Of a stretch of DNA of 33,456 nt, positions 7,136 through 15,144 are shown in pieces. Under the pieces are notes generated by a model, which did not search any database, was not told where the DNA came from, and was given only the letters and a program-made list of their open reading frames with translations. The stretch is from an uncultured Pirellulaceae bacterium (GTDB lineage Bacteria > Planctomycetota > Planctomycetia > Pirellulales > Pirellulaceae), in the NCBI GenBank assembly GCA_938091115.1, contig CALKNI010000128.1, positions 1-33,456 of the forward strand. Reading direction: 5' to 3'. The position numbers and the translations under genes are program-made. Numbering within the stretch: the first letter of the stretch is position 1; the number at the start of each line of letters is the position of its first letter.

Positions 7136-9241
7136 ATGAGAATCAACCCAGTTTCAGTATTTCGATTATGTCTATTGATTTTGTTGGTTTGCCTGGCCAG
7201 TTTCCCGATTTTTGCTTTGGAGGGCGGTTCAGGTATTGAGGTCAATCGGCTTCAACAGTCACAAAAGAAGACTAATGTTGTGGTCATCTTGGGGGACGAC
7301 TGGTCCTGGCCACACGCATCTATTCTTGGAAATTCAGTTGTAAGGACACCCGTTTTTGACCGCATTGCACGTGAGGGCGTGTTGTTTGAAAACGCATTTT
7401 CCAATGCACCGTCCTGCACGCCGGCTCGTTTTGCGTTTTTAACAGGGCAGTATCATTGGCGTTTGAAAGGTGCAGAACGACTAGGTGGTTCCTTGCAGGC
7501 AGATGTTCCGGTCTATCCGGATCTTCTGGCTCAAGCTGGGTATTTGGTTGGGTTCTCGAGAAAGGGAGCGGAGCCAAGTCAGCATTTGTATCGAGGGAAT
7601 GATCCCTGCGGTAAACGCTATGAAAATTTTGATCAATTTCTTTCAGCCCGAAAACTAGACCAGCCATTTTGTTATTGGTATGGGGCTGGGGAACCGCATC
7701 GCCCCTACCCTTGGCGTTCGAGTGAATTGAATGGCATGAAGATCGCGAAGGAGGATGTGCCTGCGTGGCTTCCCAATTCACCAGACGTGCGGACGGATAT
7801 TGGTGACTACTTTTTGCGTATCCAAAAGCTCGATCAGTATGCGGGAGAGGTTGTTGATCGTTTGACCGAGATAGGAGAACTGGATAACACCCTGTTGATT
7901 ATGACGGGCGACAACGGGATGCCTTTTCCGAGAGCCAAGGCGACGCTTTATGACGCTGGAACGCGCGTCCCGATGGCCATTCGCTGGGGAGGTAATCTTC
8001 ATCCCAATCACCGAGTTTCAGATTTCGTTTCATTCGTCGACATGGCTCCTACGATTCTCGATGCTTGTGGAATCGATATTCCCTCGTTTGTCAGTGGCGG
8101 TTCCTTACGCAGCCAGTTGGAATTAGAGCAAGGCAACTGGAGTGACTTAAAACGAAATTCGGTTTTAACCGGTCGGGAAAAGCACGTGTATTACTTGCCC
8201 TCTCGAGCGTTGCGGGATGCTGAGTATTTATACATTCGAAATTTTTCTCCCGCGAGTTGGGAACAGGGGCAGCAAGCTGGGAAGCAACCTCATTACGATT
8301 TTAAAAAGACGCCATGGCCAACCCAACCGCCGGCATTCTCGTTTGATGTGGACCCATCGCCGAGTAAGCAGTGGATGTTAGAAAATGAAGAGAAACCAGG
8401 TGTCGGAAAATTGAATCAGTTGGCATTTGGTGAGCGTGATGATGAGGAGCTCTATGAGTTGTCATCTGATCCGGATCAATTGGTGAATTTGGCAAACTCC
8501 CCCGAATATCGAGAGGTGCGTGACCGAATGTCTGCGGAGTTAACTGAGCGGTTGCGGGGGACTAATGATCCTCATTTTAAGTTGGAAAGTCATGCGAGTT
8601 TCGATGTTCAGGGATGGAAGGTGAATCTTCACGATCGACTTTGGCAAGAGTCTCCCAGTAAGACTAAGCGGATGTTGAAATTACTTTCGCAGCAATTGGC
8701 CAGGCTGGTTGCCGTCGTTCCGGATAAAGCTGTGAGGCAATTGCGGGCGGTTTCCATCTGGGTTAATCCGCCCTACCCCGGTGTGCGTCCCGGAGCTGAG
8801 TACCACGGGAATCGTGGCTGGTTAAAAAATAATGGGCGAGACGTACGGATGGGGAAATCGGTAGAGATCACCAATGTTGATAATTTCGAGTTTGAAAATA
8901 TTCGGATGCCCTATTTGATGTTGCATGAATTGGCACACGCGTATCACGATCAGGTATTAGGGTTTGGTAACTCAAAAATCCGACGTCAGTACGAAACCGC
9001 ACGTGATTCGGGTAGCTATGAGTCGGTTAAGAGGTTCACCGGGCGAAAGATTATCAATGACAAAGCGTATGGGATGAACAACGGCAAAGAATATTTCGCT
9101 GAATCAACGGAAGCTTTTTTTGGAAAGAATGATTTTTTTCCCTTCAACAAAGAAGAGCTTAAAGCACACGATCCCAAGATGCATGATCTCTTAATTGAGC
9201 TTTGGGGAGTGAGTACCGGCGTCACCGAGGCCAATGACTAA
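7136..9241 (+). CDS. Secreted sulfatase fused to a C-terminal zinc metallopeptidase domain
   Basis: A 701-residue exported two-domain enzyme. A signal peptide covers about residues 1-29 (hydrophobic LCLLILLVCLASFPIFA). The sulfatase domain (about 46-480) has metal ligands D54-D55 in LGDDW, the formylglycine motif C94-T-P-A-R98 and a GDNGMPFPRAKATLYDAG segment; it should hydrolyse a sulfate ester, probably of an algal or host polysaccharide. After about residue 500 comes a different domain with the zinc motif HELAH (597-601) and a downstream KEYFAESTEAFFG that supplies the likely third ligand, resembling M34/lethal-factor-like peptidases. GAGGAG eight bases before the ATG at 7136 fixes the start. 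The cysteine must be converted by an FGE or anSME that is not in this window. Sulfatase alone usually ends near 480, so the tail is a true fusion. Confidence 0.9.
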   Translation: MRINPVSVFRLCLLILLVCLASFPIFALEGGSGIEVNRLQQSQKKTNVVVILGDDWSWPHASILGNSVVRTPVFDRIAREGVLFENAFSNAPSCTPARFAFLTGQYHWRLKGAERLGGSLQADVPVYPDLLAQAGYLVGFSRKGAEPSQHLYRGNDPCGKRYENFDQFLSARKLDQPFCYWYGAGEPHRPYPWRSSELNGMKIAKEDVPAWLPNSPDVRTDIGDYFLRIQKLDQYAGEVVDRLTEIGELDNTLLIMTGDNGMPFPRAKATLYDAGTRVPMAIRWGGNLHPNHRVSDFVSFVDMAPTILDACGIDIPSFVSGGSLRSQLELEQGNWSDLKRNSVLTGREKHVYYLPSRALRDAEYLYIRNFSPASWEQGQQAGKQPHYDFKKTPWPTQPPAFSFDVDPSPSKQWMLENEEKPGVGKLNQLAFGERDDEELYELSSDPDQLVNLANSPEYREVRDRMSAELTERLRGTNDPHFKLESHASFDVQGWKVNLHDRLWQESPSKTKRMLKLLSQQLARLVAVVPDKAVRQLRAVSIWVNPPYPGVRPGAEYHGNRGWLKNNGRDVRMGKSVEITNVDNFEFENIRMPYLMLHELAHAYHDQVLGFGNSKIRRQYETARDSGSYESVKRFTGRKIINDKAYGMNNGKEYFAESTEAFFGKNDFFPFNKEELKAHDPKMHDLLIELWGVSTGVTEAND

Positions 9242-9244
9242 GGC

Positions 9245-9262
9245 GGCGAATGTTGCTTCGCC
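9245..9262. terminator. Hairpin between convergent genes
   Basis: GGCGAA-TGTTGC-TTCGCC is a perfect six-pair stem with a six-base loop, two bases after the sulfatase stop. There is no T run on either side. A second small stem, GGGC-TACCG-GCCC, follows at 9271-9283. Together they may end transcription of the convergent genes. Confidence 0.4.
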
Positions 9263-9295
9263 TTGCGGTGGGGCTACCGGCCCTCATAGGAACAG

Positions 9296-9643
9296 CTAAG
9301 CTTCCGCGATTACTTCGTCGAGAATTTGCGAAAATTGTTTGCTCGTGAATTCCATTCGCCCCGAAGCAACAGCACACAGTCGTTTTTCAGGCTCGGCCAT
9401 GACACCATCAATGGCCATTAAGCGAATCATTTCCTTGAGCATCACGACTCGGTCTTCCATTTTCTCAGGAATCTTTACAGAGAACCCTTCGGTTGAAATG
9501 CCAGCAAGCGCGGCTTCAAACTCTTCACTTGGAATGTTCCAGCATTCTGCTCGCTGAACCAGAAAACGAATCTCTTCATCAGTAAACTTGTTATCAATAG
9601 CTGCAAGATGGACGAGGCTATGGAAGAGTTCAATGTTATTCAT
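9296..9643 (-). CDS. TerB-like (tellurite-resistance/DjlA-type) helical protein
   Basis: A 115-residue all-helical protein whose two repeats, HSLVHLAAIDNKFTDEEIRFL near the N terminus and MIRLMAIDGVMAEPEKRLC in the second half, are the acidic, aspartate-containing halves of the TerB/DjlA N-terminal fold. This fold binds metal or membrane-associated partners in some members; its role here is unknown and tellurite resistance should not be assumed. It is the last gene of the AAA ATPase operon, 27 bases after the stop of the 635-aa gene. No Shine-Dalgarno is visible before the ATG, so translation may be coupled to the upstream gene. Confidence 0.8.
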   Translation of the reverse strand: MNNIELFHSLVHLAAIDNKFTDEEIRFLVQRAECWNIPSEEFEAALAGISTEGFSVKIPEKMEDRVVMLKEMIRLMAIDGVMAEPEKRLCAVASGRMEFTSKQFSQILDEVIAEA

Positions 9644-9670
9644 TAGATCAAAAGACTTTAATTTGGGGTA

Positions 9671-11578
9671 TTAAACTTTGCGGATGAAGTCTGCAGCATA
9701 GCTGCGCACGTCCTTGCCGTTAAGTACATGTACCATTCGGAGTTGTTGAACGGTCGAATCACTAAACCGAGACAACGGGATGTGAACCAGTTTTTTCTTA
9801 AATTTCTTGGCTAGTTGCCGCCACGCTACGCCGGGTGGCGAGGGGCTTACCAAGGCTATGTTTGGGCAACGGCTGTGGAGGCAAGCAGCGGCCAATAGGC
9901 GTTCTTCGAGCGTTGTGGCAAAATCCAGTCGTGGATCCTGCCAAATATCGTGAATTGCGATCGGTGGGTAGAGAAATAGTGCTCCCCCGTAATTAGCCAA
10001 GCAAATACCGGGGCCGACGGGTTGGTCGGCAAAATCACTCGCAAAAAAAGCAAGCGTGGATTCATTTTTATGTTCTGCAAACCAGGTGGTTCGCCATGGG
10101 TATTCCCGTGGGTCAGCTGGCGAGTCGAAGAGCATCACCGAGCAGTCAAGTTTCCCGACCGACGGTGGAAGCACCTTCACGTAAATTTCTCCATTGTACC
10201 AATGGCGGACAGTATCTCGAATGTCGATTCCGTCTTTGATACTGGTCGTGAATTTTTCCGTTTGAACGAGGTCAACGCCCATCGCTTCTTTTGCGCGGTC
10301 AAAAACAGTCTGTCGGAAATTTTCAATTAGATCGTCCTCCGGCGGCCAGCTGCACTGTGAGTAAGGATCCCAGCTTTGCTGCCAGTCGACGATTTGATTT
10401 TCATCAGGGCGAGGAATTAACTCGATTTGACTTAACGAGACCGGCGGGCCGGGTAGGCGACTCACAACGTCGACGATTTCTTCACCAGGAAGCTCCGCTC
10501 GATCAATCGACATGCGTGCAGTTGGAAGACCGAGGTTTTTCGCAAAGCAAAACTGTTTTGATTTTTCCAGCACGTGGAGGGCGTAACCATCCCCCGCTAC
10601 TTGCTGTGCTGCAGTAACAATTGTTGTTAACTGTGGTGTAAATCGATTGTCAATCAGTGTTAGATTGCGGATGTACTTCAGGCATTGGGATAGAATTTTG
10701 GGAGTTATCTTTCTCGCGCGACTTTTATATTCTGCTTGGTAGTCTTCCCTTGAGGCGATCAGAAGTTCCTTTAGTCCATCAATTGAAAGGTGTTCGTCAT
10801 CATCCAGTTCCTGCCGAGCGTGTTCATACAAGCCGGTAATAAATGGCAATTCTCCCAAAAGGAAATACAGCGAGTCTAACGGCAGTTGGTAGTTCTCAGG
10901 TGTAAGTGAGTTTTCTTCCTGCGGCGGCGCTAAGTTCTTGTCGTGAAAGGCTTGGCGAATCCATGGGAAATCCAGAACACTTGTAACTAACAGAATATTT
11001 TTATAATCGATGCATAACTCCCGCACTTTCCAAGCTTGGCAAGCAATTCGGGATTTCCACTGAGGTTCAGTTGAGGCCGTGATGTGGGGGACAATCGCGG
11101 CTGTGAATCTCTCGATAGGCAGTTTTTTTAATGCGTAGGCATCGGGAAGTGAGCGAGTATGTGGGTGGTAGCAACCGGTTTCGAGATCAATGAATTTCCT
11201 CGGAATATGATCTCCCATTGCAGTGCGGATGGCAGCAATCACGCCTTGGCAGGGGTCAATCGGAACATAGCTTGCCCCTGGCTCAAATTCTTCCGCGTCC
11301 TCGTCAGTCGAGGATTCTGAACTTTCAGACTCTCCGGATACTGATTGATTTTCAGGAGTCCAGGCCGTCTGGTATTCAGGCAAGTCTTTTTGAAACACGA
11401 TGCTCGGAGTTGGCAGATTCAGGATCGCCTCTTCGACTGGCGTTTGAAAGGAGGGAGGAAGAGGAATGGCAACGCAGTCAAAATCATTTTTCAACATTAA
11501 GCGTCTGACTTCCCACGCAAAATCTCCGCTGCCATGAACAATGGGTAGGCAGGTGACACGGGAGCCAATTTTGAGCAT
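9671..11578 (-). CDS. Large unrecognised protein in AAA ATPase operon
   Basis: A 635-residue soluble protein I cannot assign with confidence. It begins MLKIGSRVTCLPIVHGSGDFAW, then has EVRRLMLKNDFDCVAIPLP, a low-complexity acidic linker rich in Ser and Glu (about residues 85-105), and the phrases RKFIDLETGCY and WKVRELCIDYKNILLVTSVLDFPW. The His-containing start, a protein-fate-like 'RxxxFIDL' strand and a later arginine plus hydrophobic strand faintly recall TraB/DUF5682-type proteins, which often sit beside MoxR ATPases; this is a weak resemblance. No transmembrane segment is seen. A TTG at 11590 would add four residues and places the start only three bases from the AAA stop; the ATG at 11578 is preferred. 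Either way, coupling to the ATPase is likely. Confidence 0.75.
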   Translation of the reverse strand: MLKIGSRVTCLPIVHGSGDFAWEVRRLMLKNDFDCVAIPLPPSFQTPVEEAILNLPTPSIVFQKDLPEYQTAWTPENQSVSGESESSESSTDEDAEEFEPGASYVPIDPCQGVIAAIRTAMGDHIPRKFIDLETGCYHPHTRSLPDAYALKKLPIERFTAAIVPHITASTEPQWKSRIACQAWKVRELCIDYKNILLVTSVLDFPWIRQAFHDKNLAPPQEENSLTPENYQLPLDSLYFLLGELPFITGLYEHARQELDDDEHLSIDGLKELLIASREDYQAEYKSRARKITPKILSQCLKYIRNLTLIDNRFTPQLTTIVTAAQQVAGDGYALHVLEKSKQFCFAKNLGLPTARMSIDRAELPGEEIVDVVSRLPGPPVSLSQIELIPRPDENQIVDWQQSWDPYSQCSWPPEDDLIENFRQTVFDRAKEAMGVDLVQTEKFTTSIKDGIDIRDTVRHWYNGEIYVKVLPPSVGKLDCSVMLFDSPADPREYPWRTTWFAEHKNESTLAFFASDFADQPVGPGICLANYGGALFLYPPIAIHDIWQDPRLDFATTLEERLLAAACLHSRCPNIALVSPSPPGVAWRQLAKKFKKKLVHIPLSRFSDSTVQQLRMVHVLNGKDVRSYAADFIRKV

Positions 11579-11593
11579 TTCGTGAATCAAGTT

Positions 11594-12580
11594 TTACGCC
11601 TCGTCTTCATCTTCATCGTCTAAGTCATCGAGTTCATCAATGTTATACTGCTCAAGGTCTGGACGGAGAGGGTCGCCGGGGGAGAAGAAGAAATCTCCAA
11701 AACCCATCGGCAATGTCTGACCACCAAGCGTCTGCGTGCGTTGTTGGGAAAGTCGGTTGAGATCGAGCGCTTCTTCGCCAAGGCATTTTTCCAGTGCTTC
11801 TCGCCAGGCAACGTCAGTGGCCAGTGGATGTTCAGTCTCTTGAGCAATTCTCTTCATCGCAAATCTTAAAAGGTTAATCCCGTCTCGCGTTGAAAAGTCG
11901 AGCTTGAGTTCGTGAGATTTTTGTAAAAATTCAACAGTCATCGCAAGCATGTCATCGGCACAAAAAGGCAGGTGGTAACTCAGAATGTGTTTTTCATCCT
12001 CACGAGATGGAAACTTTAGTGTCAGCGTAGGTTGTAGGCGACTGAGGATGTAATCAGGGATTTCAAAAGTTGATTCATCTTGATTCATCGTCACAGCGCA
12101 CCGGAAGTTAGGGTCAGCCTGAATGGTGACTCCGGCGACAATTGACTCGATGTATCGACGGTGGTCGAGCAGTGGTGCAAGGGAAGCCCATGATTTTTCG
12201 TTCATGCGGTTGCCTTCATCGAGGATGCAGACTCCTCCCCGGATCATTGCTGTAACTAATGGCGACGCGTGATAGGCAATGGTGCCATTTTCTGCCAGCA
12301 CTGGCGTGACCAGAAGGTCTTCTGGACGGGTGTCCGCGGTGCATTGAAAGATATAAAGTTCCTGCCCTCGAACCTTCGTGGCGGCTGTTACCAATGCTGT
12401 TTTACCAATTCCAGGAGGGCCAATGATACGCGGGGTTAAAGGCGAATCGGCCTCGTTGATCGTGAGCCAACAGGCGAGAACCTGTTTTAAAATTTCGTGC
12501 TGACCGATCCACTCGCCGGAAGAATCGTGCGGATCTGAGAGCGTTAGATTAACGTTGTGGACGGATTGGGTTTGACCCAT
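11594..12580 (-). CDS. MoxR-type AAA+ ATPase
   Basis: A 328-residue AAA+ ATPase of the MoxR/dynein-related (AAA_5) type, a probable chaperone-like remodeller of its operon partners. Walker A GPPGIGKT is at residues 54-61, Walker B VCILDE at 117-122, sensor 1 asparagine N166 in MNQDE, and a likely arginine finger R181 in ILSRLQP. The last 12 or so residues are almost all acidic ([11 protein letters not shown]), an unusual tail. It is the first gene of a three-gene minus-strand operon; AAGGGC about nine bases before the ATG serves as a ribosome site. MoxR ATPases normally pair with von Willebrand factor A proteins; none is present here, and the unrecognised 635-aa protein takes that place. Confidence 0.9.
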   Translation of the reverse strand: MGQTQSVHNVNLTLSDPHDSSGEWIGQHEILKQVLACWLTINEADSPLTPRIIGPPGIGKTALVTAATKVRGQELYIFQCTADTRPEDLLVTPVLAENGTIAYHASPLVTAMIRGGVCILDEGNRMNEKSWASLAPLLDHRRYIESIVAGVTIQADPNFRCAVTMNQDESTFEIPDYILSRLQPTLTLKFPSREDEKHILSYHLPFCADDMLAMTVEFLQKSHELKLDFSTRDGINLLRFAMKRIAQETEHPLATDVAWREALEKCLGEEALDLNRLSQQRTQTLGGQTLPMGFGDFFFSPGDPLRPDLEQYNIDELDDLDDEDEDEA

Positions 12581-12916
12581 TTGAAATTGCCCTTGGAGTC
12601 AGAGGTGACTAGTTCGTTGATTAGTTGAAATGGGTCGACGAATTTGACAAATCAGTTGCCGACCGTTTCGATTCGTCAGAGTATCACTAATTGCAGGTAA
12701 TCGACAGAGACGCTCTAGATAATTTTTTGATTTGTTCGGCTTCAATCACCTGAGATGTAGCAATTAAGCCGACCGTGCGGCGATGGCCTAACGGTTTTGC
12801 CAAATAGATAACGGCTTGAGCCGTGAACTTAGCCACCTGCTTAAGGCAATGGAAATGCCTATCTTTCCAATAACCTTAGTGGCAGTAAGGCAGTAACCAA
12901 AGTCGATGCAGCCCAA
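12581..12916. other. Intergenic region between the AAA operon and the cytochrome peroxidase
   Basis: About 336 bases without a supported gene. It has an ACGGC-TTGA-GCCGT hairpin near 12810-12824, an AGGCA-ATGGAAA-TGCCT hairpin near 12844-12860 and a perfect 8-bp tandem repeat GGCAGTAA at 12881-12896. A 49-codon minus-strand frame with a GTG start (12836 to 12687) reads like protein but has no ribosome site. These elements lie downstream of the peroxidase gene (minus) and upstream of the AAA operon. Confidence 0.45.
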
Positions 12917-14062
12917 TTAATGTGGCGGGTTTAGAACGCTTTCCCCCGATAAGGCCTTCAGGAATTCGACCAAGAAGCCGATCTCTTGCTCTGAAAGATT
13001 CAGGGGAGCCATTTTTTTATCGAGTGAGGGGTCGTCAGCCGCGCCGCCCCGATTGTAAAACTCGACAACTTCCCGAAGTGTTTTAACGCTGCCATCGTGC
13101 ATGTAGGGCGCCGTGAATTCAATGTCTCGTAAGGTCGGTGTTTTGTACTGAAACTCGTGACTGGGGTTTTTCGTAGCTTCGAATCGACCCTGATCTCGAT
13201 CGGGTTTACCAAATCCGACTCCAGTGTTGTGGAATGCCTCATCCGATAAATTTGAACCCGAATGGCATTTCCAACATCCGCCACGACTTTCAAAAATCCA
13301 CAATCCCTGACGAGCTTCTTTTGACAAAGCTTCGTATTCAGCAGCACGGAAGCGATCGACTTTGGAATTACCAGAAGTAAGCGTTCGTTCAAAGCTTGCA
13401 ATCGCCTTGGCGAGATTTTCTACGGTCACGGTCTCGGCGGTCGGTGGCTTTGAGTCACTTCCGAAAGCGACATGAAATTCTTGAACATATTCAGGGTTGT
13501 TTTTGATTTTTCCAATCACGAGTTCGACATCCCCCCCCAACTCAGTTTCGCTTTTAAGCGGGCCTAAAACTTGTTGTTCTAGGGTGTCGTCACGACCGTC
13601 CCATGAAAATTTATTTCCAAAGACTCGGTTGATGACCGAGGGAGCATTTCGCTTTCCAACTTTTCCTCCGACACCAACAGCAATCGGATCTGGGCTTGCG
13701 AAACCGTGATCTGGCTGGTGGCAACTGGCGCAAGATACCGTGCCGTCGGTCGACAAAATTGGATCAAAGAAAAGCTTGCGTCCTAATTTCACTTTTTCTA
13801 GCGTCGTCGCATTGTCAGCGGGAGCCTCGGGAATTCCGTTGAAGCCGCCGGGTATTTTCGTTGCGCTGATTTCTGCCGGTAGGCTATCGACCGGAAGTTT
13901 GGGGACTTTGCCCAACGGTTTGTCATCATCGTTGGCATGCTTGTCAGGTGTCGGTAGTGCCCACCCAAATACACTCGCCGCAGACAGAATGACTGCGACA
14001 AAAAGGAGCCCGCGAGAAAGCGTGGCTTGGTGTCGACCGAGGTTTGCAAAATACAATTTCAT
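12917..14062 (-). CDS. Di-haem cytochrome c peroxidase (MauG/CcpA type)
   Basis: A periplasmic 381-residue protein that would reduce hydrogen peroxide with electrons from a c-type cytochrome. A signal anchor occupies about residues 17-36 (LSRGLLFVAVILSAASVFGWA). Haem 1 binds at C111-A-S-C-H115 (followed by QPDHGFA) and haem 2 at C263-W-K-C-H267, with the usual NAPSVINRVF, SWDGRDDTLEQQ and NTGVGFG stretches. RDIEFTAPYMHDGSVKTL near the C terminus is also typical, and its YMHDG methionine may be the distal axial ligand. I chose the ATG at 14062 because it precedes the signal directly; the frame is open 21 residues further. It stands alone, following DUF2071 on the same strand by 108 bases. Confidence 0.92.
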   Translation of the reverse strand: MKLYFANLGRHQATLSRGLLFVAVILSAASVFGWALPTPDKHANDDDKPLGKVPKLPVDSLPAEISATKIPGGFNGIPEAPADNATTLEKVKLGRKLFFDPILSTDGTVSCASCHQPDHGFASPDPIAVGVGGKVGKRNAPSVINRVFGNKFSWDGRDDTLEQQVLGPLKSETELGGDVELVIGKIKNNPEYVQEFHVAFGSDSKPPTAETVTVENLAKAIASFERTLTSGNSKVDRFRAAEYEALSKEARQGLWIFESRGGCWKCHSGSNLSDEAFHNTGVGFGKPDRDQGRFEATKNPSHEFQYKTPTLRDIEFTAPYMHDGSVKTLREVVEFYNRGGAADDPSLDKKMAPLNLSEQEIGFLVEFLKALSGESVLNPPH

Positions 14063-14170
14063 AGGATTTGCTCGAGGATGAACTGACACCATAAGTCTAG
14101 CGACTTTTTGGACTAAAACCAACAACTTCCGATAATGAATGTTTTTAAGGGGTCCGGAACTTGGGTTTGA

Positions 14171-15043
14171 CTAAGCCTCCTCCAGTGTCCACGCGACAAC
14201 TTTTGTGTGTCTGGCAAAGTGAAGCAAAGGGGCTTGGCTAGGGAGTTGGACCCCCATCCAATCCGTCATCGTGTTCTCGCGAATAATCGCTTGGGCTTCG
14301 TGTAGCTGCCAAGGTTCATGGTCGATTTCGCCTCGGAAGATCTTTCCCTGTTTGTTGGCAGAATAAAGACAATACCGCGAAGTCAAAAATTCTTCGAGTG
14401 AGCCTTCGGATGCCCGAAAAGATTTGCCAATGGGGCGGTAATCAATTTTGAACTTAGCGGGAAGTTCACCCTGGTGAGTACGGACTGAGCGGTAGCCAAT
14501 CCACTGGCCCTTATTTTTTTTGTGACAATCACCAACCACAATTTTTGCATCCATGTAGGGTAGATGGAAGAATTTTCGAGCAATGCGAACTGCAATCGGA
14601 TTCGTCGCCTCAAGACAAAAGAACCAAACTCCGGGTTTTCCATTAATTGTCACATAGGTACGGACGTTCAGTTCAGGAAAGCCTGACATGAACGGTACAT
14701 TCGGGACGTAGCGGGGGGCAACCCCCGACATTTTAAAGGGGACGACACCCAACCACGCGGAACCATCGAACGTATCGATCTCAAGGCCGTCGGGTATCAA
14801 TCTCTGAAGGGCATCCTTTTCGATCTTCCAATGCATGAAAAGTAAGTCATGCCACTGCATTCGCATGGCCCAACTGCGATCGGGGCGCGACCACCGCCGG
14901 TCGCTCGCCGTCTGCTTTTCTAATACCGTCGTAATCGGCTTCTCCTTGAAAAATACCGAGGTATTTACCGTTCTTCTTTTGCCACGCTTAACCCGACTAA
15001 GTGGGGCTTTTTCGGCATCGCTTGCGATTTTTGAATTTAACAA
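14171..15043 (-). CDS. DUF2071 (YqjF-type) protein
   Basis: A protein of the DUF2071 family (acetoacetate-decarboxylase-like fold; function unknown). The block MQWHDLLFMHWKI (about residues 62-74), then LIPDGLEIDTFDGSAWLGVVPF, PFMSGFPELNVRTYV and GVWFFCLEATN are the family signatures in order, ending with the LPSQAPLLHFAR tail. The only start that keeps the Trp-rich lead-in SDRRWSRPDRSWAMR is a TTG at 15043, giving 290 residues. An ATG at 14866 would remove 59 residues, so the start is uncertain. The first 40 residues are Lys/Arg-rich and probably not part of the fold. It is divergent from the redoxin fusion gene, with about 100 bases between. Confidence 0.8.
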   Translation of the reverse strand: MLNSKIASDAEKAPLSRVKRGKRRTVNTSVFFKEKPITTVLEKQTASDRRWSRPDRSWAMRMQWHDLLFMHWKIEKDALQRLIPDGLEIDTFDGSAWLGVVPFKMSGVAPRYVPNVPFMSGFPELNVRTYVTINGKPGVWFFCLEATNPIAVRIARKFFHLPYMDAKIVVGDCHKKNKGQWIGYRSVRTHQGELPAKFKIDYRPIGKSFRASEGSLEEFLTSRYCLYSANKQGKIFRGEIDHEPWQLHEAQAIIRENTMTDWMGVQLPSQAPLLHFARHTKVVAWTLEEA

Positions 15044-15144
15044 TGCTGAATAAGTACTGCGACCGCCATTTCTCTAATCCCGCAGAAAAGTTTATACTAA
15101 AACGTGCTAATTGAGTTTCCGCGCCCCAGTTTGGTAAAAATTTC

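Noticed and set aside
7320-7781. 153-codon minus-strand frame inside the sulfatase gene
   Set aside because: Antisense shadow of a well-supported sulfatase domain with intact catalytic motif.
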